Assembly (NCBI RefSeq): GCF_000332975.1
Contig: NZ_BANR01000007.1
Span: 124,001-188,000 of the forward strand
Length of the DNA: 64,000 nucleotides
Origin: Gordonia aichiensis NBRC 108223
GTDB taxonomy: Bacteria > Actinomycetota > Actinomycetes > Mycobacteriales > Mycobacteriaceae
Direction of reading: 5' to 3'
The stretch's first letter is position 1. Each line of letters begins with the position of its first letter. Below are positions 18,678 to 27,848 of this stretch, in pieces. The notes under the pieces are model-generated. The model was given only the letters and a program-made list of their open reading frames with translations. It searched no databases and had not been told where the DNA came from. A program made the position numbers and the translations under genes.

Positions 18678-19852
18678 CGTGGCCCTCCCGCGGTGTCGAC
18701 GAGTGTGCCCGCCGGGTCGGGCAACCGGATCCCGACGACCTCGTCGACGGGATGATCGGCGCGCCCGGCGACGTCGGCGTCGATGAGCTGATCGGGCAGG
18801 CCGTCGACCGACAGCGTCACGCGCGTCGTCGCGCCCCGCCAGACCGACGAGGTGACCCGTGCCCGCAGGGATCGGTGCGCTCCCATCGCGGTGACCTCGA
18901 TCTCGTGCGGCCGGATGCACAGGTGTGCGGGAAGCCCGGGCGTCCAGCGAGATATCGGGTCGGGAGCGGTGGCCGACAACATCTTGTCACCGACCTCGAC
19001 GAGGGCTGTGGCCCCCGAGACACGGCCGACACGGCAGGGCAGCAGATTCGCTCCGCCGAGAAACGACGCCGTGAAGCCCGACGGTGGTCGGTTCCACAAC
19101 TCCTCGGTGGTGCCGAGGTCGACGAGTCGCGCGTCCCGCATCACTCCGATGCGGTCCGCGAGCGCCAACGCCTCGGTCTGGTCGTGGGTGACGTAGAGCA
19201 TCGTCGTGTCGGGCAGTGCATCACGTAGATGCTGCAGCTCGCCGACCATGGACTGGCGTAGTGCGGCGTCGAGGGCCGCGAGCGGCTCGTCGAGCAGCAG
19301 AACGTCGGGGCGGATCGCCAGTGCGCGTGCGATCGCCACGCGCTGTTGCTGGCCACCGGAGAGTTCACGCGGGAGACGTGCCGCGTAGTCGGACATACTC
19401 ACCATGGACAACGCTTCGTCGACGCGATCACCGATCTCGCGCTTGGGTATCCGCCGAGCCCGCAACCCGAAGGCGACGTTGTCGCGCACCCGCATGTGCG
19501 GGAACAGCGCATAGGACTGCACCACCACTCCGATACCGCGACGAGCCGGGGGTAAATCGGTGATGTCGTCGCCGGACAACCGGACCCGGCCCGCGGTGGG
19601 ACGGACGAACCCGGCGAGCGCCTTGAGCGCCGTCGACTTGCCAGAACCGCTCGGCCCCAGGAGTGCGACGGTCTCGCCGCGTGGTACCCGCAAGGTGAAG
19701 TCGCGCAACGCATCCGTGACATTCTTGCCACGTCCGTAGGAGACCGACACCCTGTCGAATGCGATGGCCGGCTGTGCGGGGGCCGCGGTGACGCCGGAAG
19801 AGCCGGTGCTCTCGGCGGTGACGGTCTTACGTGTCAACGGATTACGCGCCAT
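18674..19852 (-). CDS. phnT: Aminophosphonate ABC transporter ATP-binding protein
   Basis: A 392-residue ABC ATPase with Walker [11 protein letters not shown]-loop [11 protein letters not shown], signature [15 protein letters not shown], Walker [12 protein letters not shown] and H-loop [11 protein letters not shown]-terminal TOBE-like regulatory region follows (about 270-392: [11 protein letters not shown]...). The N terminus carries an extra 25 residues before the ATPase core. It starts 1 nt after the binding-protein gene ends. Confidence 0.88.
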   Translation of the reverse strand: MARNPLTRKTVTAESTGSSGVTAAPAQPAIAFDRVSVSYGRGKNVTDALRDFTLRVPRGETVALLGPSGSGKSTALKALAGFVRPTAGRVRLSGDDITDLPPARRGIGVVVQSYALFPHMRVRDNVAFGLRARRIPKREIGDRVDEALSMVSMSDYAARLPRELSGGQQQRVAIARALAIRPDVLLLDEPLAALDAALRQSMVGELQHLRDALPDTTMLYVTHDQTEALALADRIGVMRDARLVDLGTTEELWNRPPSGFTASFLGGANLLPCRVGRVSGATALVEVGDKMLSATAPDPISRWTPGLPAHLCIRPHEIEVTAMGAHRSLRARVTSSVWRGATTRVTLSVDGLPDQLIDADVAGRADHPVDEVVGIRLPDPAGTLVDTAGGPR

Positions 19853-19853
19853 G

Positions 19854-20909
19854 TCAGCTGCCCGTCGCCTTCTGGTACGCGGCGACGTCGGAATCGAGTG
19901 ATTCGAGAACCGACTTCCACTCGGGTCGCCAGATCGTCACGCCGTCAACGGTCTTGGCCGGACTCGGTGACGTGGTGGGTGCGGTGACGTCGGTGCGGAC
20001 CGAGACGCCGAGCGCGTCGGGACCGACCGTGGTCTGCACCTCCTTGGACAGCAGGAAGGTCAGCAGCTTCTTGGCCTGGTCCGCATGCGGTGCGCCCTTG
20101 GTGATACCCGCGTAGTAGGGCAGCGAGACCGTGGTGCGCGATCCATCGGGCATGGCGGGGAAGAAGAGATCGAACTTCGACCCGTCATCACGGATCGACG
20201 CCAGATTCATCTGCACGTCACCGTTGGCGACGAGGAGTTCGCCGTTGCTGACCTTGGGCTGCAGCTTGCCCGTCGAACTCGACGGACCGACGTTGTTCGA
20301 CTGCAGCTTGGCGAGGTAGTCGAGCGCTCCCTGCTTGCCCATCAGGTGCTGCAACAGGAGCAGAACGGCGGTGCCGTCACCTGCCTGGCCTGGCGTCGAG
20401 TACTGGATCTTGCCCTTGAAGCGCGAGTCGAGCAGGTCGTTCCACGACGCGGGAGCCGGCTGTGCAGACGGGTTACGGATGAACGACAGGTAGTTGTCGA
20501 CGATGGCGACATAGTTTCCGCCGGGTCCGATCGCCGACGGGTCGACGCCGGAAGTGTCGGCGCCGTTCGCGACGAGCAGCCCGTCGGCGTCGGCCTTCTG
20601 GATGAACGGGGGCAGCGTCACCAGCAGGTCGGCCTGGGGATTGGACTGCTCCTTCTGGACACGTGAGACCACCTCACCCGATCCGGCCTCCACGATGTTG
20701 ACCGAGATGCCCGTCTGGTCGGTGAACTTTGCGAATTCGCTTTTGTACCAAGAGCCGAGGCCGTCGGCGGTGTAGACGGTCAGTGAGTTGCCGCCGGACG
20801 TATCCGACGATCCGGTGCCGCCGCAGGCTGCGGTCAGTGTCATCGCGGCCACCGTTGCGGCGAGAGCGATGGCCCGCGTCGACGAACGGGCGAGAGCGGA
20901 AAAGCGCAT
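19854..20909 (-). CDS. phnS: Aminophosphonate-binding lipoprotein
   Basis: A 351-residue extracellular solute-binding lipoprotein: signal MRFSALARSSTRAIALAATVAAMTLTAAC with lipobox cysteine, a Gly/Ser linker, then a type 2 periplasmic-binding fold of the Fe3+/AEP class (LTVYTADGLGSWYKSEFAKF, IQYSTPGQAGDGTAVLLLL). The ATG at 20909 is chosen because the signal peptide starts there; an upstream extension lacks signal character. A 109-nt gap separates it from the hydrolase gene upstream, and it might have its own promoter. AEP is the inferred ligand. Confidence 0.83.
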   Translation of the reverse strand: MRFSALARSSTRAIALAATVAAMTLTAACGGTGSSDTSGGNSLTVYTADGLGSWYKSEFAKFTDQTGISVNIVEAGSGEVVSRVQKEQSNPQADLLVTLPPFIQKADADGLLVANGADTSGVDPSAIGPGGNYVAIVDNYLSFIRNPSAQPAPASWNDLLDSRFKGKIQYSTPGQAGDGTAVLLLLQHLMGKQGALDYLAKLQSNNVGPSSSTGKLQPKVSNGELLVANGDVQMNLASIRDDGSKFDLFFPAMPDGSRTTVSLPYYAGITKGAPHADQAKKLLTFLLSKEVQTTVGPDALGVSVRTDVTAPTTSPSPAKTVDGVTIWRPEWKSVLESLDSDVAAYQKATGS

Positions 20910-21018
20910 GAGGGAACCCCTTGTGGAGTGGCGTGTGAACAGGATGTGCAGTGCTGCGCCGATGCAGCACAGCGGAGATAGGTGGATGGCGTGTCGCCCG
21001 GAGGTGTCGGGCCGGTGA

Positions 21019-21702
21019 TCAGTTGAGGAATAGTGCTGCGGCAGCTCTGATGTCGGGTACGACGTCGGTCGTTCCCGCGCCGCGGAGGGTGCCTTCGTCA
21101 TGTGCTCCGGTGAGCACACCCGCGACGATTCCCGCACCGGCGCGTACTCCGCTGGTGATGTCGTTGGCGGTGTCGCCGAGGACCGCGACCTCACGGACGT
21201 CGTTGACACGCAGGGTGATCAGCGCGGAGAGGATCATGTCGGGATACGGGCGTCCGCGCAGAGTGTCCGACGGCGCGACGATGAGGTCGGCGATGTCGTG
21301 CCAGCCCAGTGAATCGATCAGCAGCTTCTGGGTTGCCGCGCTGAATCCGGTCGTCAGCGCCACCTTGATTCCGGCGTCGCGCAGCGCCGTGATGGCCTCG
21401 GCAGCACCGTCGATGGGGCGCACACCACCGTCGATGATTGCGGCGTCGTATGCCTTCTCGAAGGCTGTGTTCGCGGCCTGCGCACGCGCCTCGTCACCGT
21501 CGACGAGGTGACGGAAGACGACGATCTTCGACTGCCCCATCGTGTCGACGACGTAGCGTCGGATCTCGTCGTGGTCGGGGCCCTCGGTGGGGAGGCCGAC
21601 AGCTGCGGCGGCGGCATCGAATGCGGCCAGTACTGTACCGCCATCAGCCACGGTCGTACCGGCCATGTCGAGTGCTGCGAGCGTGATCTGGTTGTCGGAC
21701 AA
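21019..21702 (-). CDS. Phosphonatase-like HAD hydrolase (PhnX-like)
   Basis: A 227-residue HAD-superfamily protein of the phosphonatase-like class that cleaves the C-P bond of an aldehyde phosphonate. Nucleophile D12 is in LDMAGTT. K59 lies in TMGQSKI, at the position of the Schiff-base lysine of true phosphonoacetaldehyde hydrolase (MGxxK). The motif IV acids are in VLGDTANDI. It is shorter than PhnX (about 270). It sits 33 nt after the FAD oxidoreductase gene, an association described for this clade (TIGR03351/TIGR03364, from memory). Substrate may be phosphonoacetaldehyde or a hydroxylated relative. Confidence 0.82.
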   Translation of the reverse strand: MSDNQITLAALDMAGTTVADGGTVLAAFDAAAAAVGLPTEGPDHDEIRRYVVDTMGQSKIVVFRHLVDGDEARAQAANTAFEKAYDAAIIDGGVRPIDGAAEAITALRDAGIKVALTTGFSAATQKLLIDSLGWHDIADLIVAPSDTLRGRPYPDMILSALITLRVNDVREVAVLGDTANDITSGVRAGAGIVAGVLTGAHDEGTLRGAGTTDVVPDIRAAAALFLN

Positions 21703-21735
21703 GGTTTTCTCCTTCGAGAAGTCGATGGTGCCGGG

Positions 21736-22890
21736 TCAGAGGTTGAGGAGGTCTGCGGTCTGTTCGCCGATCGCCGGGCCGAGTGTCATCCCGCGGCCGC
21801 CGGGGCCGGTGACAGCCCACACGCCGGGTGCGACCTGCTCGCGATACACCAGGTGCGAGGAGTCGAGGCACTGCGAGTACACGCCCGCCCATCGTCGAGC
21901 GATGGGGGGCAGCGACCGACCGAGCAGGTTTTCGACGACGCCAATGAGGTGCTGGTAGGGATCCTCGGTGACGTCGAACCCGAAGACGTCGGCGTCGTCG
22001 CCGTCGACGGTCCGGTCGTAGACATGGGTATCGCCGATGGTGAGGCCGCCGTCGAGTCGTTGTACGCAGAGCAACTGCATGTGATGGGTTGCTGCCACCG
22101 GTGTTTGGGGCTGTACGGCACCGAGGTGGTCGAGTGCGTTACCGGCGAAGGCGGGGTAGTAGCGGAAGCTGTCGCCGTCGGCGATGGCTGTGGTGAGCTT
22201 CTCGTCGAGCGGGGCGGTCTGCATCATCTGCAGTCGTACGCGCCGCACCGGCGGTTCGGCGCCGACCAGCTCGCGCAGCAGTCCCGCATGCGCCGCGCCG
22301 GGACAGACGATCGCCTGATCTCCGTGGTGGACAACGCCTCGGTCGTCGGTGACCCGTACCGACCCGGACGTCGAGTCGACGGCCCGTACCTCGCGTCCCC
22401 CGACGAACTCGAAACGTCCGGTGGCGGCGAGGAAGGCGCGCAGTGCCGGCAATGCAACTCGGGATTCGACGGCTCCGTCACGCCCGCAGTGCAGCCCTGC
22501 GACGTAGGTGCCGCGCAGCGCGGGATTGAGTGCGCGGACCGCGGCGGGATCGAGGAGCGTGAACTCGCGCTCCGTCGAATCTGTCCGTGCCACAGTCTCT
22601 TCCGCCACGGCCAACTCGGCTTCGGTGCGCACCAGGGTGATCGAGCCGCACGGCCGGAACCCGATTCCCGGGACGTCGGTGCCGATCTTCTCCCAGAGGT
22701 CTCGTGAGCGTTGTGCCGCGGCGAGCTCGCCGGGGGAGCGGCCGGAGACCCAGACGAGACCGAAATTGCGGACCGTGGCGCCGCGCGCTTCACGCTCCCG
22801 TTCGATGAGGACCACCTCGTGCCCCCGCTCGATGGCTGCAAGTGCATGAGATGTGCCGAGGATTCCGCCTCCGACGATGATCAACTTCAT
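21736..22890 (-). CDS. FAD-dependent amine oxidoreductase of phosphonate clusters
   Basis: A 384-residue DAO-type flavoprotein with the N-terminal dinucleotide motif IIVGGGILGTSHALAAIERGHEV, the flavin contact ATVRNFGLVWVSG, and a C-terminal GPGGRGMTLGPAIGEQTADLL. The clade is proposed to deaminate an aminophosphonate oxidatively to the aldehyde that the neighbouring hydrolase cleaves, replacing the transaminase PhnW, which is absent here. Exact substrate (AEP, N-methyl-AEP or 1-hydroxy-AEP) cannot be told from sequence. It is the first gene of the operon and divergent from the GntR gene. Confidence 0.82.
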   Translation of the reverse strand: MKLIIVGGGILGTSHALAAIERGHEVVLIEREREARGATVRNFGLVWVSGRSPGELAAAQRSRDLWEKIGTDVPGIGFRPCGSITLVRTEAELAVAEETVARTDSTEREFTLLDPAAVRALNPALRGTYVAGLHCGRDGAVESRVALPALRAFLAATGRFEFVGGREVRAVDSTSGSVRVTDDRGVVHHGDQAIVCPGAAHAGLLRELVGAEPPVRRVRLQMMQTAPLDEKLTTAIADGDSFRYYPAFAGNALDHLGAVQPQTPVAATHHMQLLCVQRLDGGLTIGDTHVYDRTVDGDDADVFGFDVTEDPYQHLIGVVENLLGRSLPPIARRWAGVYSQCLDSSHLVYREQVAPGVWAVTGPGGRGMTLGPAIGEQTADLLNL

Positions 22891-22908
22891 GCAGACCAGT
22901 CTGACTCA

Positions 22909-22922
22909 TTGGTCTAGACCAA
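22909..22922. promoter_or_regulatory. Perfect palindromic operator of the GntR/HutC class
   Basis: TTGGTCTAGACCAA is a perfect 14-bp palindrome 19 nt upstream of the FAD oxidoreductase start codon, matching the TGGTCTAGACCA consensus of HutC-subfamily regulators. It probably represses the leftward phosphonate operon. Confidence 0.8.
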
Positions 22923-22955
22923 ACAGCGACGATTCTGAGAACACTGGGTTAACTT

Positions 22956-22969
22956 TTGGTCTAGACCGG
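22956..22969. promoter_or_regulatory. Second GntR/HutC-type operator
   Basis: TTGGTCTAGACCGG shares the 10-bp core GGTCTAGACC with the first site. The two centres are 47 bp apart, close to four and a half helical turns. It lies 10 nt before the GntR start, so autoregulation is likely. A weaker dyad, CAGAC-CA-GTCTG, covers 22892-22903. Confidence 0.75.
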
Positions 22970-22979
22970 ATTGGGTAGC

Positions 22980-23711
22980 ATGAATCGCATGCAGACACGC
23001 GCGCACGAGCTCGACGACGTTCAGCCCAAATATCTTCGCGTGCGTGCCGAACTCGAGAGCGTGCTGGCCGACCTCGAGGAGGGCGACGCGATGCCCTCCG
23101 AACGTGTGTTGTCCGAGCGCTTCTCGGTTGCCAGGGAGACCGTGCGTCAGGCATTGCAGGAACTGCTTGTCGAAGGGCGCATCGAACGACGCGGCCGGGG
23201 CACCGTGGTGTCGGCACCGAAGATGGTGCAACCGCTGTCGCTGAAGTCCTATACCGAAGGTGCGCGGCAGTTCGGTCGGGTGCCCAGCCGTATCAGAATC
23301 GACTTCGACGACGTCGTGGCCGACGACTCGGTCTGTGCCGGTTTGGGACTGGCACCGGGGTCGACCGTGATGCACCTCGAACGGGTGCTGCTCGCCGACG
23401 GGCAGCGGCTCGGACTGGAGAGCACGTTCCTGCCCAAGGAACGGTTCGGGCACTTCTACGAGACCTTCGACCCGGAGACATCGCTGTACACGGCGATCCG
23501 TGCCGAGGGGGTGACATTCGCCAGTGCGGAAGAGCGCATCGAGACAGCGCTTCCCAGTCCACGCCAGGCGCGGCTGTTGGAGACGACCACCGCCATGCCG
23601 ATGCTGTTGCTGCGCAGAAGATCTCTCGATCAGCACGGCGACCCGGTCGAGGTGGTCTGGTCGCTGTTCCGCGGTGACCGCATCGCATTTCAGGCGACAT
23701 TGCGGGAGTGA
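22980..23711 (+). CDS. GntR-family (HutC/UTRA) regulator of the phosphonate operon
   Basis: A 243-residue repressor with an N-terminal winged helix (MPSERVLSERFSVARETVRQALQELLVEGRIERRGRGTVVS) and a C-terminal UTRA ligand-binding domain (LERVLLADGQRLGLESTFLP ... MLLLRRRSLDQHGDPVEVVWSLFRGDR). The start is taken at the ATG at 22980; a TTG at 22971 and an ATG at 22989 are alternatives. It is divergent from the phosphonate genes, with two HutC-type operators in the shared gap, so it very probably controls them. Likely effectors are AEP or a catabolic intermediate. Confidence 0.88.
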   Translation: MNRMQTRAHELDDVQPKYLRVRAELESVLADLEEGDAMPSERVLSERFSVARETVRQALQELLVEGRIERRGRGTVVSAPKMVQPLSLKSYTEGARQFGRVPSRIRIDFDDVVADDSVCAGLGLAPGSTVMHLERVLLADGQRLGLESTFLPKERFGHFYETFDPETSLYTAIRAEGVTFASAEERIETALPSPRQARLLETTTAMPMLLLRRRSLDQHGDPVEVVWSLFRGDRIAFQATLRE

Positions 23712-23741
23712 TCGCGACCGACCCGCTCGGCACGTGCGTCC

Positions 23742-25382
23742 TCAGCGGGGTACCCGCAACGTCAGTGCGACAACCAGCCTTGTCGCCGGATCATCGAGGT
23801 CGATGCCGGTGAGTTCGTGCACCCGGCGGATGCGGTAACGCAGTGTGTTCGGGTGGACGTGCAGGGCGTCGGCCGCGGCCCGCACGTCGCCGAAATGGTC
23901 GAGATAGGCGCGCAATGATTTCGTCAGGTCGCTGCCGGACTCCTCGTCGCGCTGCGCGAGGTCGAGAACGCGCGCGTCGATCAATTCGGGATTGTCCTCG
24001 ATCAGTGCCACGATCTCGCCGAGCAGTACTCCCGTCGTCGACGCGGCGACCGTTGTGACGGGTTCGATCAGATCCGATTCCCGTTGCGCAGCATCGAGAA
24101 CACGATCGCCTTGGGTCCGGAGAGCGTGTACCGACGCGAGGCCCGCATCGGGACCCGCGACGACGGCCCGTGCGTCGACGCCGAACTGTCGGCGGGCCGC
24201 GGCAACCGCAGAGCCCGCCCACGCCACAGTCGGCTCCTGCTCGGCGTCGGGAAGAACCACGTAGGCGCGCGGGCCGAGTGTCGTCGTCACCGACAGGGGA
24301 CTGAATGCGCTGGCGTGCAACGTCAATGCCGACACCATCGCGGGCGTCGGTCCTGTCCCGAAGGCTTTCGACCATCCTGTTCCGGAGGCATTCGACGAAT
24401 CGCTGTTCAATCCACCGAACGCCACCACGTGCATGTCCGCGTCAGGCCTCATCCCCAGCTGCGTGCCCAGAAACGTCGCGTCGATCGTGTCGCCCCGCGC
24501 GCCGAGCAGCCTGCGCACCAGGTCGTCGTGTCCGCTGCCCGCGCTACGGCGTCGCGCGATGATCCGGGCGGCGACCGCGGCCGCACCGCGGAGGATGTCG
24601 GAAGTATTGTCGGCAAAGGGTTCTCGCCCCTGCTGTAACCAGATCGCCCCCAGGAACTCGCCGCTGCCGTCCCCGTGCGGGGTGCGGATCGAGATGGCCA
24701 GGCGGGGTCGCAAACCCAGCTCGTGGCGTTCGGCGACCGGCACGGGTGCGTCGGTGGTGCGCAGAGCGTCGAGCACGCCCCACTGGCGCAGCCAGGCGAG
24801 CATCTCCGCGGGCCCCTCGCGCCCGAGTATCGACAGTCGGCGTAGTTCGTCGGCTTCGTCGCCCGCGCTGCTGTAGGCCAGGACGTGTGAGCGCGCGTCC
24901 TCGATGCTCACCAGGCCACCGGTGCGGCGGGCCACTTCTCCGGCGAGTTCGAAAAGATCGCCGATGCTGCCCGCCTGCATCGATTCGGCGCCGGGAGCAG
25001 CCGCAGCCGCGTCGAGCACGCGCAGGACCAATCGGTAGATGCGTTCCCATCGGGCGTGCGGATCGACGTCGATGACGGCGACCGAGAGTTCGTCGAGCCG
25101 CGAGACAACCTCGGGTGGAGGGGATTTGAGCATCACGGCGACCGGCAACCGCACTCCGGGCTTGTCGAGCCATACGACGACATCGGCGGGGTCGACGCCG
25201 ACCATCAGGAACAGGTCGGCGTCGCGTGCCGAGGCATGCGGCGGAAGGTGTAGATCATCGGGATCGATGAGGGCGACAGAGCTGATCGTGACGTCGAGGC
25301 CGCGCGGTGCCGCGGCCAGCGACGCCAGGGTTGCATCGAGTGCGAGCAATAGCCGACCCACACCGACTCCAGGCTCGTCCAT
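23742..25382 (-). CDS. PucR-family transcriptional regulator
   Basis: A 546-residue regulator. The C terminus (about 480-546) has the PucR helix-turn-helix: LRAYLDHFGDVRAAADALHVHPNTLRYRIRRVHELTGIDLDDP. The upstream half carries a GGDEF-like/GAF-like domain typical of CdaR/PucR proteins. The start at 25382 gives MDEPGVGVGRLLLALDATLASL; a longer reading has no better site. It follows glnN on the same strand with 110 nt and a strong hairpin between, so it may regulate nitrogen or purine use, but no target site was seen. Confidence 0.82.
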   Translation of the reverse strand: MDEPGVGVGRLLLALDATLASLAAAPRGLDVTISSVALIDPDDLHLPPHASARDADLFLMVGVDPADVVVWLDKPGVRLPVAVMLKSPPPEVVSRLDELSVAVIDVDPHARWERIYRLVLRVLDAAAAAPGAESMQAGSIGDLFELAGEVARRTGGLVSIEDARSHVLAYSSAGDEADELRRLSILGREGPAEMLAWLRQWGVLDALRTTDAPVPVAERHELGLRPRLAISIRTPHGDGSGEFLGAIWLQQGREPFADNTSDILRGAAAVAARIIARRRSAGSGHDDLVRRLLGARGDTIDATFLGTQLGMRPDADMHVVAFGGLNSDSSNASGTGWSKAFGTGPTPAMVSALTLHASAFSPLSVTTTLGPRAYVVLPDAEQEPTVAWAGSAVAAARRQFGVDARAVVAGPDAGLASVHALRTQGDRVLDAAQRESDLIEPVTTVAASTTGVLLGEIVALIEDNPELIDARVLDLAQRDEESGSDLTKSLRAYLDHFGDVRAAADALHVHPNTLRYRIRRVHELTGIDLDDPATRLVVALTLRVPR

Positions 25383-25441
25383 GTGGACAAAGATACCGCT
25401 CGGTTCTGGCCGATCGGCTCGAGAAAGTGCGTGTGAACGCA

Positions 25442-25478
25442 CGTGTGCCCGCCGGGACCGGGTCCTGGCGGGCACACG
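25442..25478 (-). terminator. Strong stem-loop downstream of glnN
   Basis: Arms CGTGTGCCCGCC (25442-25453) and GGCGGGCACACG (25467-25478) form a perfect 12-bp stem with a 13-nt loop, 14 nt after the glnN stop codon. No T-run follows on the minus strand, as is common for actinobacterial terminators. It probably separates glnN from the PucR gene. Confidence 0.7.
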
Positions 25479-25492
25479 CGAGCTCTCTCGGG

Positions 25493-27664
25493 TCAGAGGA
25501 TGGTCAGCATCTCGTTGTAGGTCGGAAGCGGCCACAGATCGTCGGCGACGACGCTCTCGAGCGCGTCCGACACCTCTCGCACGCCGGTCATCGCGGGGAT
25601 CAGCGAGCCGAGCGCGTACTCCGACTCCGCCTCGACGGTGTCGCCGTGGAAGCCGTCGATGGCCGCCTCGAGCGCGTCCATCGCGGCGTTGAGTTCGCTC
25701 ACCTTGCCGGTCATGGTGGCCAGCACCGGGGTCTCCATGTCGATTCCGGCGGCCTTGAGGCTTGCCGCGGTGCTCGCCAGTTCCCCCATGTAGCGGGTGG
25801 CTGCGGGCAGGATCATCGTCTTGGCGATCTCGAGGGTCTCCTTCGCCTCGACGAGGAGTGCCAGCGAATACTGTTCGAGCACAACCTCTTTACGGGCTTC
25901 GAGCTCGCGCTCGGACAGGATGCCGTACTTGCTGAACACCTCCTTGATCTCCGGAAGGTCGTACTGTGCCATCGCGTCGACGGTGGTGCGCAGGTTGAGC
26001 AGTCCGCGCGACTCCGCCTCCTCCTGCCATTCGTCGGAGTAGCCGTTGCCATTGAAGACCACCTTGCCGTGCTCGGTGATGATCTCCTCGAGGAGCTTCT
26101 GGACGGCGCCGTGGAATTCGGTGCCCGCCTCCTTCTCCTTCTCGAGGAAGTCGGCGACGTACTCGAGCGAATCGGCGAGCATCGCGTTGATCGCGATCAT
26201 CGGATCGGCGATCGACTGGTTGGAACCGGGCGCGCGGAACTCGAATCGGTTGCCGGTGAACGCAAACGGGCTGGTGCGGTTGCGATCGCCGGCGTCGGCC
26301 TTGAACGGCGGGAGGGTGTCGACGCCGAGTTCGATGACGCCCGTCGACTTGCTCTCCTTCGCGCCGCCCTTGGCGATCTGGTCGAAGATGTCGGCGAGCT
26401 GTTCGCCGAGGAAGATCGAGATGATCGCCGGGGGAGCCTCGTTCGCTCCGAGACGGTGGTCGTTCGACGCCGAGGCGATCGAGGCGCGCAACAGTCCGCC
26501 GAACTTGTGTACGCCGCGGATGATCGCTGCACAGAACACCAGGAACTGCTCGTTCTCGTGCGGGGTGTCGCCGGGGTTGAGCAGGTTGCCCTGGTTCGAG
26601 TTGCCCATCGAGAAGTTGACGTGCTTGCCCGAGCCGTTGACGCCTGCGAACGGCTTCTCGTGTAGGAGTGCGACCATGCCGTAGCGCTCGGCGACCTTCT
26701 TGATCGTCGTCATCATGAGTTGCTGGTGGTCGTGGGCGATGTTGGAACGCTCGAAGACCGGGGCGATCTCGAACTGACCGGGCGCGACCTCGTTGTGTCG
26801 TGTCTTGGCCGGGATGGCCTGCTTGAACAGCTCGCGATCGAGCTCGATCATGAATGCGAGCACGCGGTCGGGGATGGCGCCGAAGTAGTGGTCGTCGAAC
26901 TCCTGCCCCTTGGACGGCTTGGCGCCGAAGAGCGTGCGGTTCGTCGTCATGAGGTCGGGGCGGGCGAAGTAGAAGTGGCGGTCGATCAGGAAGTACTCCT
27001 GCTCGGGGCCCGCGTAGGAGACGACGGTGTCGACGTCCTCGTGGCCGAACAGTTTCAGCACGCGCATCGCCTGCTTGCTCATCGCCTGTTGGCTGCGCAG
27101 CAGCGGCACCTTCTTGTCGAGGGCCTCGCCGGTCCACGAGATGAAGATCGTCGGGATGCACAGGGTGTTGCCGTTTGGGTTCTCCAGAATGTACGCCGGG
27201 CTGGTCACATCCCACCCGGTGTAGCCGCGGGCCTCGAAGGTGCCGCGCAGGCCGCCGTTGGGGAAGCTCGACGCGTCGGGCTCACCCTGCAACAGCGTCT
27301 TGCCCGCGAACTCGGCGAGCGAGCCGTCCGCGCCGTCGGGTTCGAGGAACGAGTCGTGCTTCTCCGCGGTGAAGCCGGTCAACGGATAGAAGACGTGCGC
27401 GTAGTGCGACGCCCCCTTCTCGATGGCCCAGTCCTTCATCGCGGCGGCGACGTAGTCGGCGAGGGTCGGGTCGAGTGGAACGCCCTTGTCGATGGTTGCT
27501 GCGACAGCCTTGAAGACGTGCTTGGGCAGGCGCGTCTTCATCGCCGAGAGCGTGAAGACATTGCGGCCGAAGGTGTCTGCCAGGGGCTCGGGGAAGCCGT
27601 CGCATTCCATCTCGTATGTGGTCACGGCCTCGATGGCCTGACGGCGGGACATGCTGCCACTCAT
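25493..27664 (-). CDS. glnN: Glutamine synthetase type III
   Basis: ATP-dependent glutamine synthetase of the large GSIII class: 723 residues against about 450 for GSI. Class features are the N-terminal [21 protein letters not shown], the block [34 protein letters not shown], and ATP/metal-site stretches [28 protein letters not shown] and [11 protein letters not shown]. No adenylylation site of the GSI type is expected. An AGGAG site lies 7 nt before the ATG. The 184-nt gap upstream holds a dyad. It probably acts beside a main GSI elsewhere. Confidence 0.95.
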   Translation of the reverse strand: MSGSMSRRQAIEAVTTYEMECDGFPEPLADTFGRNVFTLSAMKTRLPKHVFKAVAATIDKGVPLDPTLADYVAAAMKDWAIEKGASHYAHVFYPLTGFTAEKHDSFLEPDGADGSLAEFAGKTLLQGEPDASSFPNGGLRGTFEARGYTGWDVTSPAYILENPNGNTLCIPTIFISWTGEALDKKVPLLRSQQAMSKQAMRVLKLFGHEDVDTVVSYAGPEQEYFLIDRHFYFARPDLMTTNRTLFGAKPSKGQEFDDHYFGAIPDRVLAFMIELDRELFKQAIPAKTRHNEVAPGQFEIAPVFERSNIAHDHQQLMMTTIKKVAERYGMVALLHEKPFAGVNGSGKHVNFSMGNSNQGNLLNPGDTPHENEQFLVFCAAIIRGVHKFGGLLRASIASASNDHRLGANEAPPAIISIFLGEQLADIFDQIAKGGAKESKSTGVIELGVDTLPPFKADAGDRNRTSPFAFTGNRFEFRAPGSNQSIADPMIAINAMLADSLEYVADFLEKEKEAGTEFHGAVQKLLEEIITEHGKVVFNGNGYSDEWQEEAESRGLLNLRTTVDAMAQYDLPEIKEVFSKYGILSERELEARKEVVLEQYSLALLVEAKETLEIAKTMILPAATRYMGELASTAASLKAAGIDMETPVLATMTGKVSELNAAMDALEAAIDGFHGDTVEAESEYALGSLIPAMTGVREVSDALESVVADDLWPLPTYNEMLTIL

Positions 27665-27796
27665 ACATAAACTCCTGGGTCGGCTCTCCGGTTGCGACGC
27701 GTCTGCGTCCGCCGTGGCCGGGTGGCCCCGAAGAGTGAGTGTCGTTGATCAAGCGATACGACGCTAAGAGCACGACGTACCCAGGTCATTGCCTTC

Positions 27797-27826
27797 GTGT
27801 GACGCCCGTGAAAACACGCTTCACAC
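27797..27826. promoter_or_regulatory. Dyad upstream of glnN
   Basis: GTGTGA (27797-27802) and TCACAC (27821-27826) form a dyad enclosing a second one, GTGAA (27808-27812) and TTCAC (27820-27824). It resembles CRP-type half-sites but with wrong spacing, and does not fit the GlnR consensus I know. It could serve the glnN promoter. The rest of 27665-27848 shows nothing distinctive. Confidence 0.25.
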
Positions 27827-27848
27827 TGGTGCGAACTCCGGTGGGCTG

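Noticed and set aside
27797-27826. GlnR binding site before glnN
   Set aside because: The half-sites and spacing do not fit the GTnAC-n6-GnAAC consensus; kept only as a weak dyad.
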